From Panicum virgatum (Eukaryota > Streptophyta > Magnoliopsida > Poales > Poaceae), in contig NC_053146.1 in NCBI RefSeq assembly GCF_016808335.1, positions 27,310,938 to 27,374,937 on the forward strand: a DNA stretch of 64,000 nt. Reading direction: 5' to 3'. Within the stretch, counting starts at the first letter, position 1. Each line of letters starts with the position of its first letter. A model generated the notes under the pieces. It saw only the letters and a program-made list of their open reading frames with translations, was not told the DNA's origin and ran no database searches. This document shows, in pieces, positions 1-11,334 of this stretch. The position numbers and the translations under genes were made by a program.

Positions 1-765
1 AAACTCGAAAGCCTCATCCTTGGTTCTCATGAAAAAGACCCAAGAATAGCGAGAAAAATCGTCCACGATCACAAGAACGTACCACTTCCCACGAACTGAC
101 ATCACCCTAGAAGGACCAACTGTGTCCATGTGTAGCAACTCTCCAGGGTGAGTGGTCATCACCTGATTAACAGGAAGATGAGAAGTAGCAATCATCTTCC
201 CGTGGCGACATGGATGGCAAACAAGGTCCTTTTCAAACTTCAATTTGGGCAATCCTCGGATTAGGCCAAGTGAACTAAGTCTAGACAACAAGTCGAAGCT
301 CAAATGTCCAAGTCTCCTATGCCACTTCCACAGATCGGAAGAAGGACCAGCCAACAAGCAACAAGAACGGCCAAGAGAAGTTCCAGAGAAGTCAACCAAG
401 AAAATCCGATCGCGAGGTAAAATCCGACAAACCAAATCTCCTCTGGAATCTAAAACACACGAACAGCCCTCCTTGAAGCGAACTTCAAACCCCTCATCAA
501 GAAGTTGCGAAACAGATAGCAAATTGAACCCAAGGTTCGAAACCAAAGCAACTTCTCTCAGGGTAAAGCGATTAGAAACTCGAACAACGCCTAAACCACG
601 TGCCTTTCCCTTACCATTATCCCCGAACACAATGTACTCCTTTGAGCGCATCGGGGTGAGGCTGGAGAACCATTTGTCATTCCCGGTCATATGGCGTGAA
701 CAACCGGAGTCCATGATCCACCTGTTCTCCAAGCCTCCAACCTGCACATCAGTAGTGAGACAAAG
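1..765 (-). pseudogene. Copia pol: aspartic protease, GAG-pre-integrase and integrase start
   Basis: Minus-strand translation gives a retroviral-type aspartic protease core (DSGCSRHMTG, with the active triplet near 712), then the GAG-pre-integrase segment KWHRRLGHLSFDLLSRLSS, the zinc-binding CHPCRHGK motif, and the first part of the integrase core (VDDFSRYSWVFF, carrying the first catalytic Asp). In Copia elements this block matures the polyprotein and inserts the cDNA. The frame is open from about 765 to the window edge. It is shifted by one base from the upstream zinc/RGG frame, which stops at 749. The remaining integrase and the reverse transcriptase/RNase H should lie left of the window. 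Confidence 0.88.
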
Positions 766-1488
766 GGTGAGCAAATGTCTCAACACTGGGGTTAGCAAAG
801 TGTGAAGCAAACCAGTGTCGAGCCATTTGCTCTACAGAAGGGTTAGCAAACTCAGGCAAAACATATCCCCTGTCCCGTCTACCGCGAGGCTGACGACCAC
901 CACCGCGAGAAAAGCGTGGTGTATCGTAACCTCCTCCAAAGCCTCGGTCCCATGGTCCATAGTCGTACTGAGGACGACCAGGAGCACGACCGGCAAAGCG
1001 ACCACCCGCTGGAGCACGGTAACCTCCACCGTCTCTCTGTCCTCCACCTACACGGCGCGCCCTAGCATCTTGCCTAAGACCACGCCGAGGAAGACCATGC
1101 ACCCGAGCAGAGTACATGTCCGAGTTACGTCTCTCCTGCTCACGCCTCACAGCCCGCTTCCTCCTGAAGCAAAACTCCTCCAGGAGACCTTCTCTGTCAC
1201 AATACTCGCAGTGGTACCTCACCTCTCTCTTGGGAGGTGGAGGCCTCGCCTGCAGACTGGGAGGAGCAGCCCCTTCTTCTGGGCAACCTGGGCTGTGGCA
1301 GCAGGGAGCGTATCGAGGGGATTCCTCAGCTCATTGGGCTTTGGAACCCAAACCTGCTTCTGTGGAGGTGCTTTTTGTGGTTTTTTCAGCACACCATCCA
1401 CGGGGTCAACAAGCGAAGGCTGCGTGCTCATGCTAGCAGAGTTTGGAGCACTTGAAACTCCAGCAGCCTTGCCGATCTTACCATACAA
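749..1488 (-). pseudogene. Copia gag-pol linker with CCHC-like and Arg/Gly-rich segment
   Basis: Two overlapping minus-strand frames cover this block. The first (1219-1488) gives a PQKQVWVPKPNELRNPLD segment. The second (749-1222) starts at the zinc-finger-like YHCEYCDREGLLEEFCFRRK and continues as an Arg/Gly-rich region, as seen before the protease of grass Sireviruses. A short phrase FANPSVE occurs twice near the end. The frame change between the two parts and the stop at 749 show decay. The role is probably RNA binding by the gag-derived particle protein; this is inferred from position and composition. Confidence 0.65.
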
Positions 1489-1500
1489 CTTGTCAAAATC

Positions 1501-2364
1501 TTACTTCGTGTATGTGTAACCGACCCCAAAACCACCACCACACTTAAACTGCTTGATCATCATGCCCAACTGCGGCTCACTGCTAGAAACCCAACTCAGA
1601 ATCGCCCTAAGATATGTGTTCTCATTCTCCAAGTTGGCTTTCTCTACCGCAAGATTATCCAAATCAGAAATCAGACCAGGGCAAACATGACAATCAATAG
1701 GTGGGCTAGACTCCACGACCTTAGTCTTCCCCAAAGACTTAATTAAGGCGTTCTTCTCATCTAGCTCCGACCTAAACGTGGGACAAAGCTTACACACACC
1801 AAGCAAAACTGGCCTAGGCTTCATCTCCTCTAGCTCGCACACAACAGTAGCAAATTTATATTGCAAAGCGGCTAGATCAGACTTAAAGATGGGACACTCA
1901 TCACATTCAAGCACATCACTAACTATGGGAGCGTCCTTGACCCGTTCAAGCTCATGCTTGGCCTTGGCTAGCTCGTGCGACACGTCAGCAAGTGAAGTCT
2001 TAACAACATCTAAGTTCGCGACGTTCTCATCATGCTTCGCACGAAGAGCAACAAGATCATTCATGTGAGATATGCAGCCAGCGCACTCATCCTCACCAGA
2101 TTTCTCTCTAGTACAAGCTAGCTCAGCCCTAAGCTTTCTACGCTCTCTAGCTGCTTCCTTAAGTAGCCTCTTCTGGTTGTCGAGAGCGGCATACAACTCC
2201 CTAACCTCAGTATCCAGTAGGTCAATAGTGGAGTTTACCTCTGAATCACTCTCGGATCCAGGAGAAGAGCCGTCGTGCGTCAGTGTAGCATGCCTCACCC
2301 GCCATGGTGCAGAAACCCTTGCACCGACCGGCCGCCAAGCAAAGGCCGATGAAGCCGGTGGCAT
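1501..2364 (-). pseudogene. Copia gag C-terminal coiled-coil segment
   Basis: An 860-base open minus-strand frame encodes about 287 residues rich in Leu, Glu, Lys and Ala with heptad spacing, for example VRELYAALDNQKRLLKEAAR and DLDNLAVEKANLENENTYLR. It also holds repeated Cys-x2-Cys pairs (ECDECP, VCKLCP, CHVCP). Coiled coils in this position are typical of Sirevirus Gag proteins and may mediate particle assembly. There is no good upstream ATG in this frame, so it would be translated as part of a polyprotein. It is separated from the knuckle region by a frame change. Confidence 0.65.
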
Positions 2365-2503
2365 CCTTGTCCCGCTTCTTCTTCTTCTTGTCGTCGTCGT
2401 CAGAGGTCGGTGAAGTAGAGCGATCGGTGTCGAAGCTCTTGTCGAGGTCGCTGAGCCGTGCCAGGAAAGCCTTCTCCCGCTTCTTGGCCTTGTACTGGAA
2501 GTG

Positions 2504-2764
2504 CTACTTGAGCGACTCCTTGTCTAAGTGCCCTCCCTTGTCCCGGTCATGATTGCGGTGCTTGTGGCACCGATGCTCCTTGTTGGAGCCTCCCTCGTCG
2601 CGGTCGCAGTGGCGGCAGTAGTCGAAGTTGTTGTTCTGGCAACCGCCGGACTTCTTGGGCAGTCGGCGATGAAGTGGTTCAGATCGCCGCAGTGGTAGCA
2701 TCCGGGATTCTTCTTTCTCTGCCTGTTGTGGTAGACACGCTAGAACTTGTTGATGAGGAGGCAC
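2504..2764 (-). pseudogene. Copia gag zinc knuckle (frameshifted)
   Basis: The minus strand encodes the CCHC knuckle CYHCGDLNHFIADC (C-x2-C-x4-H-x4-C) directly after the gag stop, near 2700-2660. Just after the knuckle the reading frame changes into KKSGGCQNNNFDYCRHCDRD. The knuckle normally binds retrotransposon RNA. Because the knuckle and the following Cys/His-rich stretch lie in different frames, this copy carries an indel near 2660. Confidence 0.7.
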
Positions 2765-3528
2765 AAGTCGTCGTCGCCCAGCGTCTCTAACTGCTCATCT
2801 GTAACAGAAGGCAAAGAGGTAAGAGAAAAGCCAAGAGCAGAGTTAGCGTTACAGCTCGATCCACCTGGGCCAGTCACAAGAGCAATGCTCTTGGAAGGAG
2901 GGGCACCATTGAGCTTGGCTCGTGTCTGGTTATTCACCTCCGTGGCCTTGAGCTTGCTGAAAAGCTCATTCACGGTCAAAGTCTCATAGCCTGTAGACTC
3001 GATGATCATGTTCACCTTGAGATCCCACACAGAGCGGTCAAGTGCGTAGAGAAACTTGAAGGCCTTCTCTTGCTCTGTGTAGTCAAGGGCATCAGCAGAT
3101 CTGTTCGCACTGACTTTGTTTACAATCGATTGAAACCGACTGAACTTGTCGCCAATGCTCTCACCCGGCCCCTGTGTGAAGTTCTCATATTCACGCCGGT
3201 GAGTCTCGAATAGTCTAGCCTTCACCAGAGGTGTGCCCTCATGGTAGTTTTGAAGGCACGTCCAGACTTTGTGGGCTTCCTGAAAACCCTGGACGCGTGA
3301 GAACTGCGCACGAGAAACGCCAGCGAACAAGGCATTGACAGCCTTGGCGTTCGCCTCGTGCTCGGACACCTGAAGAGGAGTGGTCCGAACGGCAAGCACC
3401 TCGTACGCCTGGTTCTTGGTGATATCCCAGACCTCGGCTCCCAAGCTTTGCAAGAAGGCATGCATGCGAACCTTCCAATAATCATAGTCCTCACCAGAAA
3501 ACACTGGGATCTTACCAAGACTCGCCAT
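2740..3528 (-). CDS. Copia Gag (UBN2/DUF4219-type) domain
   Basis: An intact frame of about 262 residues begins MASLGKIPVFSGEDYDYWKV, the usual N-terminus of plant Copia Gag. It continues through the conserved AKAVNALFAGVSRAQFSRVQ and EKAFKFLYALDRSVWDLKV stretches. I chose the ATG at 3528 because it precedes this signature; an earlier TTG is not a eukaryotic start. The product forms the virus-like particle and packages the RNA. The start lies about 50 bases inside the primer-binding site, as expected. The stop at 2740 cuts off the zinc knuckle that normally follows. Confidence 0.88.
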   Translation of the reverse strand: MASLGKIPVFSGEDYDYWKVRMHAFLQSLGAEVWDITKNQAYEVLAVRTTPLQVSEHEANAKAVNALFAGVSRAQFSRVQGFQEAHKVWTCLQNYHEGTPLVKARLFETHRREYENFTQGPGESIGDKFSRFQSIVNKVSANRSADALDYTEQEKAFKFLYALDRSVWDLKVNMIIESTGYETLTVNELFSKLKATEVNNQTRAKLNGAPPSKSIALVTGPGGSSCNANSALGFSLTSLPSVTDEQLETLGDDDLCLLINKF

Positions 3529-3578
3529 GGTCGCCAAGTGGTTTTCGAACCGGTTAAGGTACTGAAAACCTCAACCAA

Positions 3579-3590
3579 GCTCTGATACCA
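3579..3590 (-). other. Copia primer-binding site (initiator tRNA-Met type)
   Basis: The minus strand reads TGGTATCAGAGC, the standard Copia minus-strand primer site complementary to the 3' end of initiator tRNA-Met. It lies two bases inside the LTR edge at 3593, which fixes the LTR boundary and the element's orientation. Confidence 0.92.
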
Positions 3591-3592
3591 AT

Positions 3593-5120
3593 TGAGGGAC
3601 CGAAACTGGCGACCAGAGGGGGGGTGAATGGGAGCCGATCAAAAAAAATTTCGAAATCGATCCGTCGGCCTATATCCCGAAAATCACCACAAACCCTCAA
3701 ACCTAGGATATGAGAGAATAGCTATGGACTAGCTATCTCTTTGCGAAACACCCTAGGAAGCTAAGCGGAAGCAAGAGAGGCAATTACGAGATAATCTGCA
3801 GAACTCGGAGCCTCGGACCGGTCAGACCGGTGCAGCACCCCGTTCAGACCGGTCGGACCGGTCAGACCGGTTATCGACACCGGTGAGACCGGTTGCTCCC
3901 AGACAGCCCGTGAACAAGGCTTCAAATGTTGAATCTCGAGCAAACGAAGTCCAAATCCAACGAAACTTGGAGGATACCTTCACAACTGTCCCGTGAACAT
4001 ATCCCCAAGAGATCTCTCCCAAAAAATTAAAGGATCTTGAGAATTCGAGGGAAGATCAAAGAGAATTGGAGTTTTCTCAAGAACATGAAAAACTCCAATT
4101 CGTGAGAACTTGCGATTCCAGGGTGTTTGGCACTAGGCTAGATGAATTAGAATCGTCACAACGAGTCCAGCAAACCACGAATCAAGGAGCTTGACTCCTC
4201 CAAACACGAAACACACCAAAAGAGGAGAAATCAAGTCCAAAACGCAAAAGAGGAAGGGGAGGACGAAAAATCAGAACAAAAAGATGAACTCAACAAGATT
4301 TCATTCATTAATCTCAGAGGAATTCACCTATACAAAGCTAGAGCCTACCGCACCATCATCCATCCTCTTGATTAGAGAGATTAGCTATAACCTAATCCTC
4401 CTTTGCGTTGGAGACCTTGGCCCTAACCTGGAGCAGGAGGAAGGGGAAGGAGAAAATAGAAAAGGACTCAAGAGTCTCGACCAGCCATGGGCTGGTGGGG
4501 GTATTTATACCCGCCGAGACCGGTCAGACCGGTTCCATGGACCGGTCAGTCTGGTCGGTTTGCAGCATCCCCTTGTACACGATCTCATCTGATGGTTGAG
4601 GTTCTTTCTTCGAAACGAAGTCTTCTCCGCGATGCCGCCATGTTGATGAAGATCCGGTTTGCAGTTTTGGAGGGTCCGCGAAACCCGAGTAGGTGGCTGG
4701 TTTTGAGAAAACCGCCCAAAACTCCACGCGCGGGAATATTCCCGCCTCCACGCCGTGACCCTAGACGTCGTTCCCGCCTCAGCCTTCTGACGGACCTAGA
4801 CGCCGCTCGACGCCCGTCACCTCCTCGCCTGCAGCGAGGCCCTAGACGCCGTCGATGCCCGTTAATCCGCCAGACCCGAGACCGACGCCCGTGCCTCCAT
4901 GACTTGGCGTCTTCAACTGCCGTCCGCCTGCTTGATTTTGTGGCGCAAACCAAGAAACCTGCCATCCGTTGCTGCTTGCACCCTCGATCCAGGAGTGGAC
5001 GCCACAGCTGCCGCCCGGCCTGAGCTCCTCCACGGCAACTCTCCGTCGACACTTGACGCCCGTGTACCTACAACCAAAGACCAAGCACACGATCACACCG
5101 CACGGTTGACAATTCACTCA
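3593..5120 (-). repeat. 5' LTR of the Copia element
   Basis: The LTR begins at 3593, next to the primer site. On the plus strand it opens TGAGGGACCGAAACTGG followed by a G-run. It holds two clusters of ACCGGT palindromes (about 3815-3895 and 4515-4555), a TATA box on the minus strand and a GC-rich distal half. The outer end is placed near 5100-5125, where the minus strand has TG-starting candidates. Without the partner LTR this edge is a guess of about 30 bases. Confidence 0.75.
4499..4512 (-). promoter_or_regulatory. LTR promoter TATA box
   Basis: The minus strand reads GGTATAAATACCC here, a strong TATA element in a GC-rich LTR. Transcription would start about 30 bases downstream (near 4470) toward gag. 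The ACCGGT repeats lie directly upstream and downstream of it. Confidence 0.6.
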
Positions 5121-5407
5121 TCACAGCCAGGAGTGAGTACTGCTCATTCCTCACTTTCTTCATCCTATTGAATCCCCCATAGCAGATGCAGAGTAAAGAA
5201 AACAGGACACTAGTGAAAAACAGGAAATTAAAATAGTCTGCGCAAGTACATCATCGCTTTGAAGTTGAAAGTCCTAGCAAATAAATGTTGCTGGTCTCAG
5301 AGAGTTATGGTACCAGCGATTTTGTTGTTAAAAATTTACCAAGTTTTTCTTTTAGTACAATTTGTATGAAATCAAACATGGGGGCAATGCATCACCATTA
5401 GCATTTA
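5121..5407. other. Spacer, no gene seen
   Basis: This is AT-rich sequence between the Copia LTR and a SINE. I see no open frame with family similarity, no terminal repeats and no tandem repeat. Confidence 0.5.
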
Positions 5408-5418
5408 TATAGTATCTG

Positions 5419-5738
5419 CTCTAGCCGGATTGGTTAAATGGCCACAGTAACGCTGCTCATGTCCTGGGTTCGACTCCCGGTGGGAGCAAATTTCAGGCTG
5501 GACTTAAAAAATCCCTCGCCAGTCTACACGCCAAAGCACATGAAAATAGGTTCCAGCCCACCCCGGCCTGCTCTCACACGGTTATAGTACGGGCTATGGT
5601 AGCCCTATGTAAGGGTGGGCCAGGGGTTTGGAAGTTTTTTTATCTATGTGAGAAAGTCTTCTTCTTAGTCAATTATGCCCGGAGGGTGTCATACCCCCCC
5701 CCCCCACCCCGCCGCGGCGCGCAGGTCAAGTTTTTTTA
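5419..5738 (+). mobile_element. tRNA-derived SINE, copy 1
   Basis: It has an A-box-like TAGCCGGATTGG and a perfect B box GGTTCGACTCC, followed by the family phrase AATTTCAGGCTGG, and it ends in a T-run. Flanking copies TATAGTATCTG (5408-5418) and TGTAGTACCTG (5739-5749) look like a target duplication with two mismatches. The same body phrases recur in the SINE at 17331-17580. The T-ended, tRNA-headed layout is that of grass SINEs such as p-SINE1; I do not assign the subfamily. A poly-C tract sits near 5694-5706. Confidence 0.8.
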
Positions 5739-6124
5739 TGTAGTACCTGGCCCGATAGGATTCAGGCACTAAGAAGCACTACTAAAAAAGGGTTTTCAGA
5801 GGCAATTGAAAAACTATTTCTACGGGCGCGTGGGGTACCTAACCCTGCTTTTCACAGCTAAAAATATTGTTTGCAGAGGTGGATAATGCGCCCGCCCCTG
5901 CAAATCCATTTCTAGGGACGGGTGAGGGTGCGACCCACCCCTGGAAACTGATTTAAGAACAAAAAAAAGGAGCCATGCCACCGTCCGCTACCTACACCCC
6001 CGTGCACAGAATCACCATGGGCCCGCCTCCTCACGCTGGTGGGCTAACGCGCTTACTCAGCCTTCCCACGCTAGTGGTGAGCTTGCGAAGTTGACCGGAA
6101 CGATCGACCCTGAGGATGCGCGAC

Positions 6125-7706
6125 TGTTGTCGGTCGAAACCCACCGGCGAGCAGCGACGGGCAACACGAACAGCCGGGAGGTTGCTGGGGCGCTGGCAGG
6201 CACTGCTCCCTCGTCGACGGCCCACAATTCCGTCACGCGCCCGGAGGTTTTGTGGAAAACCGGGCGTGCCACCTGACCTATACCCGATCAGGAGGGTGCG
6301 AACGTGCTCCGAACAGTTTCCTGCGTACAAACACACGTGTAAACATAAGTCCGAGCCATGGTCGGCTCCCCGGGATGACTCTTGCATCGGCTTTAAAGAG
6401 CCGATCGAGTTCCGGTGTCAGATTGGATCTGATTGTATCCAGATATGATAAAATAAAGCAAATAACTATAAAACTGCTTCAAATAAATCTAATTGATCTA
6501 ATCCACGATAGTAACAGCTTCACTGCCAGATCGGAACATCCTACACGTGACTAGGCCTAGCGAACATAACAGATAACTAAACCACAACCCAAAACAGAGG
6601 CCTAAGAACTAGCAAGAGCCGATTCCCGGAACAATCCCTATCTGGGCTAAGATAAAGCATCTATTACACCACCGGATCATCCAATCCGTTTGCAAGGCCT
6701 AACCTAGCAGATATTACGCCAACTCTTAAGATAAGAGCAAACCATAACAGATCAAATCTACAAAACATAAAAGAAGCAGGGTGTTGCCTTTACGCAGCTA
6801 ACTCTATGCAACAAGAGCTAGTATAAGATGATAACATGATCGCGTAAAGACAACATGATATTCGTAGACAATAAGCAACAAAGCACGACAGATCTACTAA
6901 AAGCCATGCTACGAACATCAGGATAACTAGTACTACTCGCCATCAAAAACGCTTCAGTACGAGTAATACCAAGGTAAAAGCAAGAACAATGCTGCCCTGA
7001 TCACGCGAAGCGATCAGGGCAGCATGGCGCTTACTTGGATGAAACACTAGAATTAGGGGTGGCAGTGCGCCGAGGTTTGTTGTGGTGGAGACACCCGCCG
7101 TGTGTAAATGAATGCCGTCATCTTTATTCAATAGCATATGGGTACATATTTATAGTCCGAAGACATCTTGCCGTGCAAGGCAACCCCTAAACTCTTTCCT
7201 AACCGAAGACTAGAGATAGATTACAACCCAATAAGGACTCTAAGATTAGATAATATGATCTGGACTCTTTCCTCCACCGGCCCAGATCTTCATGAAGCTT
7301 CCAAATATCAGCCGAAACATGCTGTATAGTTGTGGCAGATTCTGGTCGTCCTATTGTTTTGGCAATTCCCGTCGACTCCGAGCGAATCTGGATGTGATTC
7401 CAGTTGTATTGGAAAGCTTATCTCCTTAGCTTTCCATGCATATCTAGAACGCCCAAAACAGAGTCCGTATGTGGCCTGGGCGTCCATTCTCGTACGGCCT
7501 CTTCCTGCAGTCCGAACCAGCCTCGCGAATAGACTGGGCTTCAACATGGATTAGGCCCGTGACCCCATCTCAGCTTCATCCTTGAATGCCCAATTATCAT
7601 TGTATTTGGCCAAACTTATGATATAAGCCTAGTTAAGTGGACTCCTTTACCGTGGGCTTCTTCTGACATTTGTCCTACCAATCCTGGTCAAATTCTGGCG
7701 ATAACA
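6125..7706 (-). repeat. 3' LTR of the Gypsy element
   Basis: It runs from TGTTGTCGGTCG to GGCGATAACA on the plus strand, with TG/CA ends. It is the same length as the LTR at 13040-14621. It includes a short palindrome, GCTGCCCTGATC with its complement, near 6991-7026. Confidence 0.95.
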
Positions 7707-7707
7707 C

Positions 7708-7722
7708 ATGCCCCCCAAGTTT
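7708..7722 (-). other. Gypsy polypurine tract
   Basis: The minus strand reads AACTTGGGGGGCAT next to the 3' LTR edge at 7706. This is the expected position and composition for plus-strand priming. Confidence 0.8.
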
Positions 7723-9970
7723 GGCCAAATATGACAAAATCTTCTAAGCGCCAGCCATAAACCAAATAAAAACATCATCTCCTCAAATTGTCTTCTCATG
7801 CCACTGATGGTCTTGCCCCCCGAGCCTATAGATCGGCTATTAGCCAACTGACTTTGTGACCGATTGCTTGAACCGGCCTCACGCCTTCCTTGACCAATCT
7901 CAATGTTGTTGCAGACCAGTCCTAATTTTCGTATTCCATTGATGGCACTGACTTATGGGATCATCCTCATGCTTCATCAGCTCAGCATCAACATACTTGG
8001 CCTCTTCTTGATGATCGTTGATCGCCAGGAGTTGGTGAAGACATAGATATTCAATAGGTAGTCGATTCTCCATCGAATAAATAATAATGTGGGCTACATG
8101 GATTACCTGCAAAACAATCACTTGCCAGACCGGCTCTACAAAGATCATTGTGAATCGGCTAAAAGCCGATAGATCATATTTAGTTAGGCAAAAGTCATGC
8201 AAGTCGACCTAACATCAAAAAATCTCTTCCCCCACAAAAATATGCTATGTCATGCAAAGGGTGAGTGTGAGCTTCCAAGTATGTCTCAAAGCATTTACAA
8301 GTGCTAGTATGTATATACAGTGAGGGTATAGCATAAAGACACCGTATAGAAAAGCTCAAAAGAAAATATTTATATTAGAACATGAGCAATCAATTTTTAG
8401 GATTTTCAAAATAAAAAGCATCACCACTTAGCCCAACCAACTAGTACATTAAAGCATGACAACCAAAAACCAGCAAGCACCTACACCAGTGAGCTCTTTC
8501 CGATACAAGGATCTTTTAACAAACTTGATTATTCATGCCCTCAGGTCTTGCAGGTTAAAACATATTGCATTTGAAACTCAAACAAACCTTTTGTTCTGTG
8601 CCAGGGGTTATTTGCTTATCAGGGCACTTCTTACCAACCAATGCTAAGCCTAGGTCCGTTGAACCATCAGGAGCTTAAAGCAAGGTTTTGGTCATTCACA
8701 GCCTAGTCCAAGTTCATGCTAAAGTGCAATAGCAAGCAGTCCCGAACTAGATCAGTGAGACAAAACAAACCCACCTGGATCTTTTCATTATAGCACGACA
8801 TGGACATTATTTAGATTGTAATGTAATTTAGCATAAGATTATCATATAAGCATTGAGACTCGAGCTGCATAAATGATTCCAAGAAAAGGATATAGCTACC
8901 AGGCATGTACAAGATAGTAAAAGCAAAGTCAGCCTACACATACTAGTAGCCAAGTAAAGCGGTGACCATATTTCAGATTTTCAAAAGAACAAAAGTCATG
9001 CTCGGTATCAGATATTCAACACATTCAAATGAGCCTAACCACACATGGTCACCAGCATCCACACCTCAAAATATATACACGAAACACAAGTAGAAGCTAC
9101 TAAACATACAAGGAAGCTAGTGCAAGTGATAAATGCATATACTGTATGATGATGCAATGGTGAGTTTGAATATTACCAATCAAATTGGCTGTTGACGAGC
9201 CGATGGTTAAAATCCCGCCTGGTCCGTACTCGCCATAATGTATTCTCATCACAATTATCGGCTGTTGTGACGAATGCCCTGACCCCGTAGGAGCCGAATC
9301 CACCGATGTCGATGGTGTCGCAGGAACGGGAATAGCCGATGACGATGACGATGCAAAAGTACTGTTAGCCGGATCGATCGGCTAATGTATCAGACACTCC
9401 CACGCCCACATGGGAGCAGAAGTAGCCGATGTCCATGGCCGGAACTGCGAAGGAGCGGAAGTAGCCGATGGCGAAGAAACTGTAGGAGCACCGGCGGTAG
9501 TTCTTCATCCGGATGAAAATTTTTGTATGGGTCTCCATATTTCATCACCAAATCTCCGCTTATGCCCCCCGAGCTGGATCCTTCATGTATTGGAGGAGAT
9601 CGGCTCTCCAATCGGCCGTGCCCAATTCACTATGAACCATAGGATTCAAATGTTTTGCCGCCGATTGCTGAAATCGGCCGTGTTTGGGGCTGATCTGCCC
9701 ATCGGCCCGGACTCAAATGTTAGCCATGCAGCAAATTTGTTCTGCTGCTATTTCTTTTGACTTTCTTTTTCTGGCATCGTATCGGCTGGGGCCGATCGCT
9801 TAGATCGGCCACTACAGGGTATGATCCCGTAGAATTCATGAAGTGGTACCAGAATGTGTTTATTCTATGAGGCCAGTGGATAAGACCAGTCTCAATCCGT
9901 TTTTTGTCGCTTCGATCCGATCACAGTCTTCCAGCACAATTCCTGAGATCGGCTCTTATCCTTCCGCATC
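7723..9970. other. Non-coding internal part of the Gypsy element
   Basis: This 2.2 kb stretch occupies the place where reverse transcriptase, RNase H and integrase would be. I find no matching motif in any frame. Its right part, from about 9180, has many copies of GCCGAT or its complement ATCGGC. A region like this is typical of non-autonomous elements that keep packaging and priming sites. Confidence 0.7.
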
Positions 9971-10516
9971 CTAGGCGTTCATGTCTGCGAGCGAAACCTC
10001 GCTGGAGTCATCTGCACGGACCACCTCCACTTCGTTGCCATCCCATTGAACCAAACACCGGTGCATTGTGGAAGGAACACAACAATTGGCGTGAATCCAA
10101 TCCCTCCCAAGCAGCACTGTGTACGTACTCTTACTGTTGACGATGAAGAACAAGGTTGGGACGGTCTTGCGGCCAACTGTCAACTCCACATTGAGGACGC
10201 CCTGAGCCTCCGACGGCTGGCCGTTGAAATCATTGAGCATCACGTTGGTCTTGATAAGATCAGCAGTAGAACGACCCAATCGGCGCAGCACTGAATATGG
10301 CATCAGATTGACTGCGGCGCCAGTGTCAACCAACCTCCTGTTCACAGGCTTACCGTCGATGAAGCCCTTGAGATACAATCCCTTCAGGTGCTTGAAGCTT
10401 TTCTCCTTGGGCTTCTCAAAGATGATCGGCTGTGGGCCGAGATCCAGCTGCGCAATGGCCGATTCTTCCGGTTGGGGTGCCCGAAACTCCGATGGGAGCA
10501 CGAACACCATGTTCAC
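9971..10516 (-). pseudogene. Gypsy retropepsin-like protease region
   Basis: A minus-strand open frame of about 180 residues carries the retropepsin active site LVDTGAAVNLMPYSVLRRLG, an NDFNGQP segment and the flap/C-terminal VLLGRDWIHANCC stretch. The enzyme would cleave the Gag polyprotein. There is no ATG at its beginning (it opens with GTG) and it lies one base out of frame with the upstream Gag blocks, so it needs a frameshift to be made. It ends with its own stop and no polymerase follows. Confidence 0.85.
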
Positions 10517-11307
10517 ATCAGCCGATGGCTTCTCATTGGCTTTTGTCTACTTGGGGCGCCACTCCTTCCTTGGGGGCGCCTCTCTTCCCTCTGCGGTCGC
10601 CTGACTTGCTCCGCGAGATCCGGACGCGCTTTCCTCAGCACGTTAAAATACTTTACTTCTACCTCTTCCAGATTGCGCAAGCGCTGTACTCTGCGCTTCT
10701 GCGACCGATTAAGCCCGTCAGGACACCATCGTGGACGATGGTACCTGTCTTCTTCTTCTTCTTCTTGCTCGGAATCACCCCTGGTTGGTCTCCTCACACG
10801 GTCATCATGACGTGTTCCGGGCCCTAAGCGCCGGAACACTGATGTCTCGTCCTGCTAGTGTCCTCGAGGCCTGCACTCCAAGCAATCATCTATAGTAGGC
10901 AATCGGCTCATGCCGGAATTCCAACAGTACCTGAAGAACGGGCAATGCCAGTGGTCGCGTATAGCCTGGCGTCTCCCCAGTGTCCTTCCTGAGCGGTGCT
11001 CGTACTCGTCCTCTTCCGATTCGTATCGACGGCGCAACTTGTACTGGTACTGGTATTTTTCCAGAAGCCGATTAGAAGCTGGAAGCTGATTACAGATGTG
11101 ACGCACCTGCTCTTCGGTCACATGCTGCTGTTCCAGTTCGCGTCTATCCTGCGGCCGTTTGCCATAAGCGGCCTCTCTCCTCTGCTTGTCATGGCAGCGC
11201 ACGGGCCCCACCATGTTGATCTGGAATGCCAAATCCTGGCCCTTGGATCCGAGATCTGACAGCTCTACCATGTTAGCTTGCGGGAAAGGCTTTGTGTCAA
11301 CCTTCAT
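10513..11307 (-). pseudogene. Gypsy Gag C-terminal part with zinc-knuckle-like motif
   Basis: Two minus-strand open blocks lie in the same frame as gag, separated from it and from each other by single stop codons (11335-11337 TAA and 10855-10857 TAG). The first holds the Gag zinc motif HWHCPFFRYCWNSGMS with a following DCLEC. The second holds WCPDGLNRSQKRRVQRLR, typical of grass Gypsy proteins of this type. The common frame shows that one long Gag was interrupted by two stop mutations, or by stops read through at low rate. Nucleic-acid binding is the expected role. Confidence 0.75.
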
Positions 11308-11334
11308 CGTGTGTTGAGCCAGGATTAATCGGCC

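Larger units (their letters stand above)
1..5120 (-). mobile_element. Ty1/Copia LTR retrotransposon, Sirevirus-like, 5' half
   Basis: The element reads right to left and runs off the left edge of the window. In transcription order it has a 5' LTR (about 5120 to 3593), a primer-binding site (3590-3579), gag, a zinc-knuckle region, a coiled-coil spacer, an aspartic protease, a GAG-pre-integrase zinc segment and the start of integrase. The long coiled-coil between gag and pol fits the Sirevirus (Maximus) lineage of grass Copia elements; that lineage call is inference. Several frameshifts and stops separate the coding blocks, so this copy is not autonomous. The outer LTR edge is approximate because the second LTR lies outside the window. 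Confidence 0.9.

Noticed and set aside
245..805. Plus-strand open frame of 186 codons at the left end
   Set aside because: It is the antisense of the Copia protease/integrase region and begins with TTG; the minus strand carries clear DSG and integrase motifs.
5440..5490. A genuine tRNA gene at the perfect B box
   Set aside because: The 5' half cannot form a cloverleaf with an acceptor stem, the body continues as a SINE shared with 17331-17580, and flanking target duplications are present.
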